A DNA stretch of 64,000 nucleotides from Streptomyces sulfonofaciens (GTDB lineage: Bacteria > Actinomycetota > Actinomycetes > Streptomycetales > Streptomycetaceae): the NCBI RefSeq assembly GCF_014656295.1, contig NZ_BNCD01000008.1, forward strand, positions 62,001-126,000. Direction: 5' to 3'. The translations under genes and the position numbers were made by a program. Positions 42,116 through 51,572 of the stretch are shown in pieces. The first letter of the stretch is position 1. Each line of letters opens with the position of its first letter. The notes beneath the pieces are model-generated. The model worked only from the letters and a program-made list of their open reading frames with translations, did no database searches and was not told the origin of the DNA.

Positions 42116-43429
42116 ATGACGCTGCAGAGCCGCACCCCCAGGACCCCCGCAGGTCCCAGTCGCAGGAAGGTGGTCCAGGGACTGCTGGGCGCCTCGGCCG
42201 CCGCCCTGGCCACGCCCGCCCTCGCCGCCTGCGGCTCGGGCGCGGCGGCCGACCCGAAGACGGTGACGTTCGGGTCGAACGGCGCGGACGCCACACCGAA
42301 GAAGGCCTACGCCGCCCTGACGGACGCCTTCCACAAGGCCGACAAGCTCACCGTCAAGACGAACACCGTCGACCACGACACGTTCCAGAAGAGCATCTCC
42401 ACCTATCTGCAGGGCACTCCGGACGACGTCTTCACCTGGTTCGCCGGCTACCGCATGCAGTACTTCGCCAAGAAGGGCCTCGCCGCACCCGTCGACGACG
42501 TCTGGGAGAAGATAGGCGGCGACTTCAGCGACGCAGCCAAGCAGCTCTCCAAGGGCGAGGACGGCAAGTACTACTTCGTCCCGCTCTACAACTACCCCTG
42601 GGCGGTCTTCTACCGGAAGAGCGTCTTCAAGAAGTACGGCTACGGGATCCCCGCGAACTGGAGCCAGTTCACCGCGCTCGCCAAGCAGATGAAGAAGGAC
42701 GGGCTCTCGCCGATCGCCTCCGGCTACGGCGGCGGCGACAGTTGGAGCATCCTCGGCGCCTTCGACTACCTGAACCTGCGCGCGAACGGCTACGACTTCC
42801 ACATGTCCCTGATGCGCGGGCAGGTCTCCTGGACCGACAAGCGGGCCGCGCGGACCATCGACCTGTGGCGCGAGCTGGCCCCGTACTACCAGAGCGGCGC
42901 GGCCGGCCGCTCCTGGCAGGACGCCGCGCAGTCGCTGCTCGACAAGAAGTCCGGCATGGCGGTCATCGGCCTCTTCCTCGGCCAGCAGGTCACCGACGAG
43001 TCCCTCCGCTCCGACATCGACTTCTTCCCGTTCCCGGAGATCGACTCCGCCTACGGCCAGGACACGGTCGAGGCGCCCACGGACGGCTTCATGCTCAGCC
43101 GCAAGCCCAAGAACGCCGACGGGGCAGCGAAGTTCCTGGAATTCCTCGGCAGCGCCAAGGCGGAGAACCTCTACATGGGCGTCGATCCGAGCAACGTCGC
43201 CGTCAACTCGGGCGCCGACACCAGCTCCTACAACGCCCTGCAGAAGAAGTCCGCCGAGCTCATCGCCGGCGCCAAGCACATCACCCAGTTCGCGGACCGC
43301 GACAGCGACCCCGGGTTCATCTCCACGGTGATCGAGCCGGGCTTCGCGGAGTGGCTGAACCACCCCGACGACGGATCGGCCCTGCTCAAGAAGATCGAGT
43401 CGCAGCGCTCGCACTTCTTCACGGCCTGA
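42116..43429 (+). CDS. Extracellular sugar-binding lipoprotein (family 1), Tat-type signal
   Basis: 437-residue binding protein of a sugar ABC importer. Leader PAGPSRRKVVQGLLGASAAA has twin arginines and ends in ALAACGSG, a lipobox. The mature protein has HDTFQKSISTYLQGTPDDVF, WFAGYRMQYFAKKGLAAPVD, YYFVPLYNYPWAVFYRKSVF and a C-terminal FAEWLNHPDDGSALLKKIES. AGGAG before the ATG overlaps the ROK stop codon. Followed by two permeases; the ATPase is missing from the locus. Likely binds galactosides or arabino/galacto-oligosaccharides given the surrounding glycosidases. Confidence 0.94.
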   Translation: MTLQSRTPRTPAGPSRRKVVQGLLGASAAALATPALAACGSGAAADPKTVTFGSNGADATPKKAYAALTDAFHKADKLTVKTNTVDHDTFQKSISTYLQGTPDDVFTWFAGYRMQYFAKKGLAAPVDDVWEKIGGDFSDAAKQLSKGEDGKYYFVPLYNYPWAVFYRKSVFKKYGYGIPANWSQFTALAKQMKKDGLSPIASGYGGGDSWSILGAFDYLNLRANGYDFHMSLMRGQVSWTDKRAARTIDLWRELAPYYQSGAAGRSWQDAAQSLLDKKSGMAVIGLFLGQQVTDESLRSDIDFFPFPEIDSAYGQDTVEAPTDGFMLSRKPKNADGAAKFLEFLGSAKAENLYMGVDPSNVAVNSGADTSSYNALQKKSAELIAGAKHITQFADRDSDPGFISTVIEPGFAEWLNHPDDGSALLKKIESQRSHFFTA

Positions 43430-43469
43430 CTCCCCGGCTCCACGGCCTGACTCCCCGGAGGGGTTCACC

Positions 43470-44423
43470 ATGTCCACCGTGCGTACCGCGTCCCGGTCGT
43501 CCTCGCGCGCACACCCCCGTCGCTCCCGGCAGCGCAGTCTCGGTCCTGGTGACCGCCTCTTCCTGACGGTCGTCGTCGGCATCCCGCTGCTCGCCCTGCT
43601 GGTCTTCGTGTGGCTGCCGGCGCTGGCCTCCATCGGCCTGTCCTTCACGAGCTGGGACGGCCTCACCCTGTCCGACATCCACTGGATCGGACTGGACAAC
43701 TACCATCAGATCTTCACCAACTACCCGCCGTTCTGGCCGGCCGTACGGCACAACGTGTTCTGGCTGCTGTTCACCGCGCTGCTGCCCACCCCGTTCGGCG
43801 TCTTCCTGGCCTACCAACTGGACCGCAAGATCCGCTTCACCCGGATCTACCAGACGGCGATCTTCATGCCGATGGTGCTCTCCCTGGCCGTCGTCGGCTT
43901 CATCTGGGAGATCATCTACAACCCCGACACGGGCCTGCTCGACGGTGTCATCTCCGCCGTCTCCTCGGGCCACCACATCGACTGGCTGGGCAACCCGGAC
44001 CTGAACCTGTGGGCCGTCCTGATCGCCTCCGGCTGGCGGCACACCGGCTACATCATGATCCTCTACCTGGCCGGCCTCAAGGGCTTCGACCCCGCCCTGA
44101 AGGAGGCCGCCGCGCTCGACGGCGCCAACGGGCGGCAGACGTTCCTCCGCGTGGTGCTGCCCGCCATGAAGCCGGTCAACATCATCATCCTGGTCGTCAC
44201 CGTCATGGAGTCGCTGCGCGCCTTCGACATCGTCTACGTGCTCGGCGGCGGCACCGGCAGCAAGCCCGGCATGGAGCTGTTGTCCCTGCTCATCAGCGAC
44301 AACATCATCGGCGAGTCCAGCCACATCGGATACGGCTCCGCCCTCGCGGTCATCCTGCTCCTCGTCTCCCTCGCCGCGATCGGGACCTTCCTCGTCCAGA
44401 CCTTCCGCAAGGAGGACCAGTGA
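43470..44423 (+). CDS. Sugar ABC transporter permease, MalF-like
   Basis: 317 residues, six membrane helices after a basic tail (RTASRSSSRAHPRRSRQRSL). LALLVFVWLPALASIGLSFT, WIGLDNYHQIFTNYPPFWPA, AIFMPMVLSLAVVGFIWEII are typical; the EAA loop is ALKEAAALDGANGRQTFLRV. GGAGGGG lies before the ATG. Its stop overlaps the GTG start of the next permease. Confidence 0.94.
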   Translation: MSTVRTASRSSSRAHPRRSRQRSLGPGDRLFLTVVVGIPLLALLVFVWLPALASIGLSFTSWDGLTLSDIHWIGLDNYHQIFTNYPPFWPAVRHNVFWLLFTALLPTPFGVFLAYQLDRKIRFTRIYQTAIFMPMVLSLAVVGFIWEIIYNPDTGLLDGVISAVSSGHHIDWLGNPDLNLWAVLIASGWRHTGYIMILYLAGLKGFDPALKEAAALDGANGRQTFLRVVLPAMKPVNIIILVVTVMESLRAFDIVYVLGGGTGSKPGMELLSLLISDNIIGESSHIGYGSALAVILLLVSLAAIGTFLVQTFRKEDQ

Positions 44424-45343
44424 CCGCGACCGCCACCCCGCCGGCCTCCCGGTCACGCACGCCGCTGGCCCCCGCCGCGGCCGCCCCGGGCGGGCCGCGA
44501 CGCCAGACCGGGCGCCACCTCATGCTCGGCGGCATCGCGCTGCTGTGGCTCGTCCCGCTGCTGTGGGCCGTCTACACCTCCCTGCGTCCCTACTCCGACA
44601 CCACCAGGCACGGCTACCTGTCCTGGCCGCGCAGCATCAGCCTGCAGAACTTCTCGGACGCGTGGAGCCAGTCCGGGATGCCGCACTTCTTCTGGAACTC
44701 GGTGCTCATCACCGTCCCCGCGGTGCTCGGCACGCTGCTGTTCGCGGCGGCGGTGGCGTTCTTCGTGTCGCGGTTCGACTTCCGCTGGAACGTCGCGCTG
44801 CTGATGCTCTTCACCGCGGGCAACCTGATCCCCGCCCAGGTGCTGATCACCCCGCTGTACCGGCTGTACCTGCTGCTTCCGCTGCCGGCGTGGATGAGCG
44901 ACTCGCTGCTGGTCTACAACTCGCTGTGGGGCATCGTCTTCATCCACATCGCCTACCAGTGCGGCTTCTGCACCTTCGTGCTCAGCAACTACATGAAGAC
45001 GATCCCCAAGGAGATCTCCGAGGCCGCCCTGGTCGACGGTGCGCCGGTGTGGCGCCAGTTCCTCCAGATCGTGCTGCCGCTGTGCCGGCCGGCGTTCGCG
45101 GCGCTCGCGACCCTGGAGTCCATCTGGATCTACAACGACTTCTTCTGGTCGCTCGTCCTGATCCAGACCGGCGACAAGCGTCCCATCACCTCGGCGCTGG
45201 CCAACCTCCAGGGCCAGTACTTCACCAACCCCAACCTGATCGCGGCAGGCGCCCTCATGACCGCGATCCCCACCCTGCTGGTCTACTTCGCGCTCCAGCG
45301 CCAGTTCATCAGCGGGCTCACCATCGGCTCGGGCAAGGGCTGA
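44420..45343 (+). CDS. Sugar ABC transporter permease, MalG-like
   Basis: 307 residues. N-terminal tail Ala/Pro-rich, then GGIALLWLVPLLWAVYTSLR (first helix), a periplasmic loop with SWPRSISLQNFSDAWSQSGM, and EISEAALVDGAPVWRQFLQI as the EAA loop. GTG at 44420 overlaps the previous stop (GTGA). Together with the MalF partner it forms the channel for the sugar bound by the 42116-43429 lipoprotein. No ATPase follows. Confidence 0.94.
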   Translation: MTATATPPASRSRTPLAPAAAAPGGPRRQTGRHLMLGGIALLWLVPLLWAVYTSLRPYSDTTRHGYLSWPRSISLQNFSDAWSQSGMPHFFWNSVLITVPAVLGTLLFAAAVAFFVSRFDFRWNVALLMLFTAGNLIPAQVLITPLYRLYLLLPLPAWMSDSLLVYNSLWGIVFIHIAYQCGFCTFVLSNYMKTIPKEISEAALVDGAPVWRQFLQIVLPLCRPAFAALATLESIWIYNDFFWSLVLIQTGDKRPITSALANLQGQYFTNPNLIAAGALMTAIPTLLVYFALQRQFISGLTIGSGKG

Positions 45344-45464
45344 GCCGCCGACCCGACGTCCCGACGGCCACCACGGCCGGTCGGCCCCCCGGCGTCCGGA
45401 ACGCACGTCCCTGCCCGGTTCCACCGCGCTGTCCCCCGCGATCCGACAACAGGAGGTCCGACCC

Positions 45465-47378
45465 ATGCGGTCACCCTCGTACCCGACGCCGCACGGCGCG
45501 CACACCCCTTCCGTGCGCCGTGCCATGAGAACCGTGGCGGTGCTGGCCACCGCCGCCGCCCTCGCCGCCGCGGCCCCCGCCGCAGGAGCCGCGGCCCAGG
45601 CCGGGGCCGCATCCCCGGCCGGAACCACTGCCTCCGCCACCACTGCCGCCGCCACCGCCTCCGCCGCCCCGGTGCGGGCCGCGAGCACCCCGGGCGCCTC
45701 CGGCATCGCTGCCAAGCCGTACATGGGCTGGTCCAGTTGGAGCATGCAGTCCTCCAAGTACCCGGGCCTCAACCCGGACGGTGACTACAGCTACCTCACC
45801 GAGGCGAACGTCCTGAAGCAGACCGACGCCCTGGCCGCCAAGCTCAAGCCGTACGGCTACGACTACGTCAACATCGACGCCGGCTGGTGGCGCGACAACA
45901 CCTGGAAGCCGGAGTTCGACCAGTACGCCCGGCAGACGCCTGACCCGGTCAGGTTCCCGCACGGGATGGCATCGGTCGCCGACCACATCCACGCCAAGGG
46001 GCTCAAGGCCGGCATCTACCTGCCCGTCGGCCTGGAGAAGGAGGGCTACGCCGACGGCAAGGCCCCCATCTGGCACGCCCCCGACTGCACCACCGCCGAC
46101 ATCGTCTATCCCGACCTGCGCACCACCAACGGCTGGGACAGCGCCTACAAGCTGGACTTCTCCCGTCCGTGCGCACAGAAGTACATCGACTCGCAGGCGC
46201 AGATGTTCGCCGACTGGGGCTATGACTTCCTGAAGCTGGACGGCGTGGGCCCCGGCTCGTTCAAGACCGGCGACAACTACGACAACGTGCCCGACGTCGC
46301 CGCCTGGCACCAGGCGATCGCCGCCACCGGGCGGCCGATCCACCTCGAACTGTCCTGGTCGCTCGACATCGGCCACGCCGCCGACTGGCAGAAGTACTCC
46401 AACGGCTGGCGCATCGACACCGACGTCGAGTGCTACTGCGACACCCTCGTCAGTTGGGAGAACTCGGTCAACGACCGGTGGAACGACGCACCGGCCTGGA
46501 GCCACGAGGCGGGCCCCGGAGGCTGGAACGACCTGGACGCGATCGACGTCGGCAACGGCGACATGGACGGCCTCACCAAGGCCGAGCGGCAGAGCTACCT
46601 GACCCTGTGGGCCATCAACAAGTCGCCCCTGTTCACCGGTGACGACATCACCCGGCTCGACGACTACGGCCTGTCCCTGCTCACCAACCGGGACGTCATC
46701 GCCGTCGACCAGAGCGACGCGCCCGTCGCACGCCCCGTCACACCCGTCGGCGACCAGCAGGTGTGGGCCACCGGGAACAGCGACGGCAGCTACACGGTCG
46801 CCCTGTTCAACCTCGGCTCCGCCCCGGCGTCCGTCACGGCCCACTGGGCGTCCCTCGGCTTCACCGGCAACGCCGCCGTGCGCGACCTGTGGAACAAGGA
46901 GAGCCTCGGCACCCACAAGGACCAGATCACCGAGGCACTGCCCGCGCACGGCTCGCGGCTGTTCACCGTCAGGCCCGGCGGTTCACCGCTGGCCACCACC
47001 ACCTACGAGGCCGAGGCGCCGGACAACACCCTGACCGGCAACGCGTCCGTCGCCACCTGCGACGCCTGCTCGGGGGGCAAGAAGGTCGGCAACCTCTACG
47101 TCGGCAGCAAGCTCGGTATCAACGACGTCCGGGTGAAGAAGGCCGGGATCTACACCGTGCGCGTCTCCTACGTCAGCGGTGACCCGCGCTCGGTGACCGT
47201 CTACTCGAACAGCGGCAACGGCACCAGCCTGCCCTTCCCCGCCACGGGCGACTGGGGCACCGCCGACACGGTCAGCGTCCAACTGGCCCTGAAGGCGGGC
47301 ACCAACACCATCACCTTCGACAGCGGCGACGGATACGCCCCGGACATCGACAAGATCGACGTTCCGCGGTCCGCCTGA
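45465..47378 (+). CDS. Secreted GH27 glycosidase with CBM35-like module
   Basis: 637 residues. Signal peptide with Ala-rich core (VAVLATAAALAAAAPAAGAA) and an Ala/Thr linker. GH27 barrel: PYMGWSSWSMQSSKYPGL, YDYVNIDAGWWRDN, FLKLDGVGPGSF with nucleophile Asp-259, GWRIDTDVECYCDTLVSWEN with the acid/base region, GGWNDLDAIDVGNGDMDGL. The C-terminal 130 residues (TTYEAEAPDNTLTGNAS to DIDKIDVP) are a carbohydrate-binding module of CBM35 type. In the DDxW motif of alpha-galactosidases the second Asp is Ala-139 here, so the substrate may not be ordinary galactose (beta-L-arabinopyranoside is one option). AGGAGG precedes the ATG. It follows the importer by 121 bp. Confidence 0.9.
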   Translation: MRSPSYPTPHGAHTPSVRRAMRTVAVLATAAALAAAAPAAGAAAQAGAASPAGTTASATTAAATASAAPVRAASTPGASGIAAKPYMGWSSWSMQSSKYPGLNPDGDYSYLTEANVLKQTDALAAKLKPYGYDYVNIDAGWWRDNTWKPEFDQYARQTPDPVRFPHGMASVADHIHAKGLKAGIYLPVGLEKEGYADGKAPIWHAPDCTTADIVYPDLRTTNGWDSAYKLDFSRPCAQKYIDSQAQMFADWGYDFLKLDGVGPGSFKTGDNYDNVPDVAAWHQAIAATGRPIHLELSWSLDIGHAADWQKYSNGWRIDTDVECYCDTLVSWENSVNDRWNDAPAWSHEAGPGGWNDLDAIDVGNGDMDGLTKAERQSYLTLWAINKSPLFTGDDITRLDDYGLSLLTNRDVIAVDQSDAPVARPVTPVGDQQVWATGNSDGSYTVALFNLGSAPASVTAHWASLGFTGNAAVRDLWNKESLGTHKDQITEALPAHGSRLFTVRPGGSPLATTTYEAEAPDNTLTGNASVATCDACSGGKKVGNLYVGSKLGINDVRVKKAGIYTVRVSYVSGDPRSVTVYSNSGNGTSLPFPATGDWGTADTVSVQLALKAGTNTITFDSGDGYAPDIDKIDVPRSA

Positions 47379-47384
47379 CGCGCC

Positions 47385-47417
47385 CGCGGGGCCCGGTGAC
47401 CCGATCCGGGCCCCGCG
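47385..47417 (+). terminator. Hairpin after the GH27 gene
   Basis: CGCGGGGCCCGG, 9-base loop, and exact complement: a perfect 12-bp stem seven bases after the stop codon. It would separate the GH27 transcript from the GH95 gene. Confidence 0.75.
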
Positions 47418-47557
47418 CCGCAGGCCGGCGACACCCCTCGACTTCCGCACCCCGGCGTCCCATCCGCCTACCGGTGCCCCTCCGACGAGCCGCGACGGCC
47501 CCTGCCGCCGCCGTCGGACCCGCACGTGCCATTCCCCCGGACATGGAGTGCACCACC

Positions 47558-49969
47558 GTGGACATCCAGCACACCGAAGCATCCGACGACCGCCCCAGCC
47601 GCAGAGGCTTCCTCAGCCTCGCCGCCGCCACCGGCGCGGCCGCGGCACTCGGCCTGCCCGCCTTCACTGCCTCGGCGGCCCCGCTGCGCCCCACCGCATC
47701 GCCCCTGCTGTCCGCCGCGGACGCCGCACGCAACCAGCTTTGGTGGCGGACGCCGGGCTCCGCGGACTCGATGATCCAGCAGGGCCTGCCGGTCGGCAAC
47801 GGCCGCCTCGGGGCACTGGCCGGCAACGACCCCGCCGGCGAACTGCTGATGATCAGCGATGCCACCCTGTGGACCGGCGGCGCCAACGACACGCTCCAGG
47901 ACGACGGCCAGTTCCCCTACGGCCGTGCGGACTTCGGCTCGCTCACGCTCCTCGCCCGGCTCACGGTCGAGATGGACGGCCACGACCTCGGCGCCGCCGA
48001 CGGCTACCGGCGCACCCTCGACCTCGCCCAGGGCCTGGTCACCGCCTCCTACCGGCTCGCCGGCACCACCTACCAGCGGCAGATCTTCGCCAGCCACCCC
48101 GACGACGCCATCGTCCTGCACTTCTCCCAGCAGGGCGGTGGTACCCACACGGGAACGATCCGGCTGGCCGGTACGCATGGCGAGACCACCACCGCGAGCG
48201 GCGCCGGGCCCTGCGTGTCGTTCGGCGCCTCCTTCGCGAACGGCCTCAAGTACGGCGCCGCCGTCACCGCCCGCAGCAGCACCGGCAAGGTCGCCGTCGA
48301 CGGCGCGTCGATCTCCTTCAGCGGCTGCGAGGACCTCACCGTCGTCGTCAGCGGCGGCACCGACTACGCGCCCGACGCGGCCGCCGGGTTCCGCGACCCG
48401 GCCCTCGACCCGGAGCGCCTGGCGAGGACCAAGGCACTGGCCGCCGCCGCCCACTCCGCCGACACCCTGCTGCACACCCACGTCGCCGACTTCCGTGCCC
48501 TCTCCGGGCGGTTGGACATCGACCTCGGCACGTCGTCGCCGGCCCAGCGCGCACTGGACACCTGGGAGCGGCTGCAGGCCCGCTACCGCGACGACGTCCC
48601 CGACCCGGAACTGGAGGCGGCCTACCTGCGGTTCGGCCGCTATCTGATGATCTCCGGATCGCGCGGCAGCCTGCCGATGGGCCTCCAGGGCCCCTGGCTG
48701 GACGGCAACGACCCGGACTGGATGGGCGACTACCACACGGACATCAACATCCAGATGAACTACTGGATGGCCGACCGCGCGGGCCTGTCCGACTGCTTCG
48801 ACGCCTTCGCGGACTACTGCCTGGCCCAACTGCCGTCGTGGACCGACATCACCCGGCGGCTGTTCAACACCTCGACCAACAGGTACCGCAACTCCAGCGG
48901 CAGGATCGCCGGCTGGACGGTCGCCATCTCCACCAACCCCTACGGCGGAGGCGGCTGGTGGTGGCACCCGGCCGGCAACGCCTGGCTCTGCCAGAGCCTG
49001 TTCGAGCACTACGAGTACACCCAGGACCGCGCCTACCTGGAGAAGATCCTTCCTCTGCTCGAAGGGGCCGTGGAGTTCTGGGAGGCCCGCCTCCTGACCA
49101 CGACCGTCACCGACGCGTCAGGAGCGGAGCGCGAGGTCCTGATCGCCGACAGCGACTGGTCGCCCGAGCAGGGCCCGCTCGACGCCAAGGGCATCACCTA
49201 CGCCCAGGAACTGGTGTGGAACCTCTTCGGCAACTACCACACCGCCACCGAGGTGCTCGGCAGGGACAGCGCCCACCGGGCGGCCGTCGACGCCCTGCGG
49301 GAACGCCTGTACCTGCCCGTGGTCAGCCCCAAGACCGGGTGGCTGGAGGAGTGGATGTCCCCGGACAACCTCGGTGAGACCACCCACCGGCACCTGTCCC
49401 CGCTCATCGGCCTCTTCCCCGGCGACAGGATCCGTCCGGACGACTCCACGCCGAAGGACATCCTCGACGGCGCCACGGCCCTGCTCACCGCACGCGGCAT
49501 GAACAGCTACGGATGGTCCAACGCCTGGCGCAGCCTGTGCTGGGCGCGCCTGAAGGACGCGGACAGGGCCTACCAGCTCGTCGTCACCAACCTGAAGCCG
49601 TGGGCGGGCGACGGCAACGGCACCGCGCTGAACCTCTTCGACATCTACCAGGTGGAGCCGGGCCGCGGCATCTTCCAGATCGACGCGAACTTCGGCACCC
49701 CGGCCGCCATCGTCGAGATGCTCCTCTACTCGCGGCCCGGACACGTGGAGCTGCTTCCCGCGCTGCCGGACGCGTGGGCGGCCTCGGGCTCCGTGTCGGG
49801 TGTGGGGGTGCGCGGCGGCTTCGTCGCCGACGTCCGATGGCGCGGCGGCAGGGTCACCGAGGCGACGTTCAGGAGCGTCGGCGGCCGGAGCACCACCGTC
49901 GTCGCCGGCGGCCGCACGAGGCACATCAGTCTCATGCCCGGCGAGTCCACCACGTTGCGCAACCTCTGA
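47558..49969 (+). CDS. Secreted GH95 glycosidase (alpha-L-fucosidase / alpha-L-galactosidase family)
   Basis: 803 residues. Twin-arginine leader DRPSRRGFLSLAAATGAAAA. N-terminal beta domain begins LWWRTPGSADSMIQQGLPVG, NGRLGALAGNDPAGELLMIS, TLWTGGAND, all characteristic. The (alpha/alpha)6 barrel has YHTDINIQMNYWMADRAGL (with the activating Asn residues), SDWSPEQGPLDAKGITYAQE (general-acid Glu region) and FQIDANFGTPAAIVEM (Asp). C-terminal VELLPALPDAW and GVGVRGGFVADVRW complete the family pattern. GTG at 47558 has GGAG nine bases upstream; an ATG at 47543 has none. Acts on terminal alpha-L-fucose or L-galactose, both found in plant cell wall side chains. Confidence 0.92.
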   Translation: MDIQHTEASDDRPSRRGFLSLAAATGAAAALGLPAFTASAAPLRPTASPLLSAADAARNQLWWRTPGSADSMIQQGLPVGNGRLGALAGNDPAGELLMISDATLWTGGANDTLQDDGQFPYGRADFGSLTLLARLTVEMDGHDLGAADGYRRTLDLAQGLVTASYRLAGTTYQRQIFASHPDDAIVLHFSQQGGGTHTGTIRLAGTHGETTTASGAGPCVSFGASFANGLKYGAAVTARSSTGKVAVDGASISFSGCEDLTVVVSGGTDYAPDAAAGFRDPALDPERLARTKALAAAAHSADTLLHTHVADFRALSGRLDIDLGTSSPAQRALDTWERLQARYRDDVPDPELEAAYLRFGRYLMISGSRGSLPMGLQGPWLDGNDPDWMGDYHTDINIQMNYWMADRAGLSDCFDAFADYCLAQLPSWTDITRRLFNTSTNRYRNSSGRIAGWTVAISTNPYGGGGWWWHPAGNAWLCQSLFEHYEYTQDRAYLEKILPLLEGAVEFWEARLLTTTVTDASGAEREVLIADSDWSPEQGPLDAKGITYAQELVWNLFGNYHTATEVLGRDSAHRAAVDALRERLYLPVVSPKTGWLEEWMSPDNLGETTHRHLSPLIGLFPGDRIRPDDSTPKDILDGATALLTARGMNSYGWSNAWRSLCWARLKDADRAYQLVVTNLKPWAGDGNGTALNLFDIYQVEPGRGIFQIDANFGTPAAIVEMLLYSRPGHVELLPALPDAWAASGSVSGVGVRGGFVADVRWRGGRVTEATFRSVGGRSTTVVAGGRTRHISLMPGESTTLRNL

Positions 49970-49987
49970 AGAGTGGAGAGATCGACG

Positions 49988-51295
49988 ATGTCCCACGAGA
50001 GAAGACACCCGGCGGCGAGGCGCCGGCCGGGCGGCGGAGCACTGCGGTTCCCGGCCCGCTTCCGGCTCGGCGTGCTGGCCGCGGCCGGCGCGCTCGCCGG
50101 CGTGGCGCTGGCGGCCGTGCCCCCGTCCACCGCGCACGCGGCCGACGGCACGGTGTCCGCAGCCCGCGGCACCCGGGTCAGCGCCTGGTCGCCCAGCATG
50201 ACCACCGCGGGACCCGCCTTCGCCGACCAGACCATCCGGATGGTGGCGCACAGCAGCGTCGCCGGCTCCGACATCCGCATCACCCTGTCGAACCGCTACA
50301 GCGACACCCCGCTCGACCTGGGCGCCGTGGACGTCGCCGTCCAGGAGGACGGGGGAGCGGCGAAGCGCGGCACCACCCGCAACGTCACCTTCGGCCACTC
50401 CCGCACGCTCACCATCCCGGCCGGCCAGGAGGCCGTCAGCGACACCTTGCCGATCTCGGTGGACGCCGGCGAGAACCTGCTCGTCAGCCTCTACGTGCCG
50501 GGCGCGACGGGCATGTCCACCTGGCACTCCGACGCGTTCGACACGACGTACATCGCCGCCGGCAACCACAGCGGCGACGACAGCGCGCAGGCCTTCGGGT
50601 CCACCACGACCTCGTGGTACTACCTGGCCGGTCTCGACGTGGTCTCACCGAGCGCCAGGGGCACCGTCGTCGCCTTCGGCGACTCGATCACGGACGGCTA
50701 CCACTCCTCCACCGGCACCTACACCCGCTGGCCGGACATCCTCGGCCGCCGGCTGGGCGCCGAGCCGGGCCCGCAGCGGCTGGGCGTGGTGGACGCCGGC
50801 ATCGGCGGCAACCGCGTCCTCACCGACGTGCCCAACCTGTGGCAGGGCGTCAGCGCCCTCAAGCGCTTCCGCCACGACGCCCTCGGCCAGCCGGGCGTCA
50901 AGGACGTCATCCTCTTCGAGGGCATCAACGACATCGGCAACAATGCGGGACCCGGCGGCGCGCCGCTCACCGCGCAGGACCTCGCCGACGGCTACCGCAC
51001 CCTGATCGACGAGGCCCACGCCGCCCACGTCCGCGTCATCGGCGCGACCCTGATGCCCGATGAGGGCAACGGCTACTTCACGCCCGCCGCGGAGGCGATC
51101 CGGACGAGCGTCAACCAGTGGATCCGCACCGGCGGCGCCTTCGACGGGGTCATCGACTTCGACCGCGTCATGCGCGACCCGGCGCACCCGTCCGCCCTCG
51201 ACCCCCGATACGACTCGGGGGACCACATCCACCCCGACGACGCGGGCATGGCGGCGATGGCCGACGCGATCGACCTGCGGCTGCTGCGCACCTGA
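49988..51295 (+). CDS. Secreted SGNH/GDSL esterase, two-domain
   Basis: 435 residues. Signal region FRLGVLAAAGALAGVALAAV then STAHAADGT. Residues about 55-220 are a beta-sandwich (IRMVAHSSVAGSDIRITLSN, YVPGATGMSTWHSDAF), and residues about 225-435 the SGNH hydrolase: VVAFGDSITDGYHSSTGTY (Ser-233), DAGIGGNRVL, VKDVILFEGINDIGNNAG, and SGDHIHPDDAGMAAM (catalytic Asp/His). ATG at 49988 with GGAGAGAT upstream, 19 bp after the GH95 stop, so the two are co-transcribed. It probably removes acetyl or other esters from the polysaccharide attacked by the cluster. Confidence 0.9.
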   Translation: MSHERRHPAARRRPGGGALRFPARFRLGVLAAAGALAGVALAAVPPSTAHAADGTVSAARGTRVSAWSPSMTTAGPAFADQTIRMVAHSSVAGSDIRITLSNRYSDTPLDLGAVDVAVQEDGGAAKRGTTRNVTFGHSRTLTIPAGQEAVSDTLPISVDAGENLLVSLYVPGATGMSTWHSDAFDTTYIAAGNHSGDDSAQAFGSTTTSWYYLAGLDVVSPSARGTVVAFGDSITDGYHSSTGTYTRWPDILGRRLGAEPGPQRLGVVDAGIGGNRVLTDVPNLWQGVSALKRFRHDALGQPGVKDVILFEGINDIGNNAGPGGAPLTAQDLADGYRTLIDEAHAAHVRVIGATLMPDEGNGYFTPAAEAIRTSVNQWIRTGGAFDGVIDFDRVMRDPAHPSALDPRYDSGDHIHPDDAGMAAMADAIDLRLLRT

Positions 51296-51318
51296 CGCAG
51301 CGGGCCGGGGTTCCTCGG

Positions 51319-51350
51319 CGGCGCCCCGCTCCGTCAGGATCGGGGCGCCG
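51319..51350 (+). terminator. Hairpin after the SGNH esterase gene
   Basis: 10-bp stem: CGGCGCCCCG, loop of 12, and CGGGGCGCCG. About 24 bp after the stop codon. GTGGGCGCG repeats follow to 51500; no gene to 51572. Confidence 0.65.
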
Positions 51351-51572
51351 TCCCGTCGGGGCGGGGGCGCCGCCTTCTGAACGGGGCCACGACCGCGCGG
51401 ATGTGGTCGAGCACACCCCAGCGGACGGCGGCCGGTGTTCGCCTTTCGCGTGGGCGCGTGGGCGCGTAGGTGCCCGGGTGTGGGCGCGTGGGCGCCGGCC
51501 CACCGCACCGTCACGTCCCCACCGCACCGTCATCGCGTCCCTGCCGTGCTGTCCCCGCCCCCTGCGGCGCCG

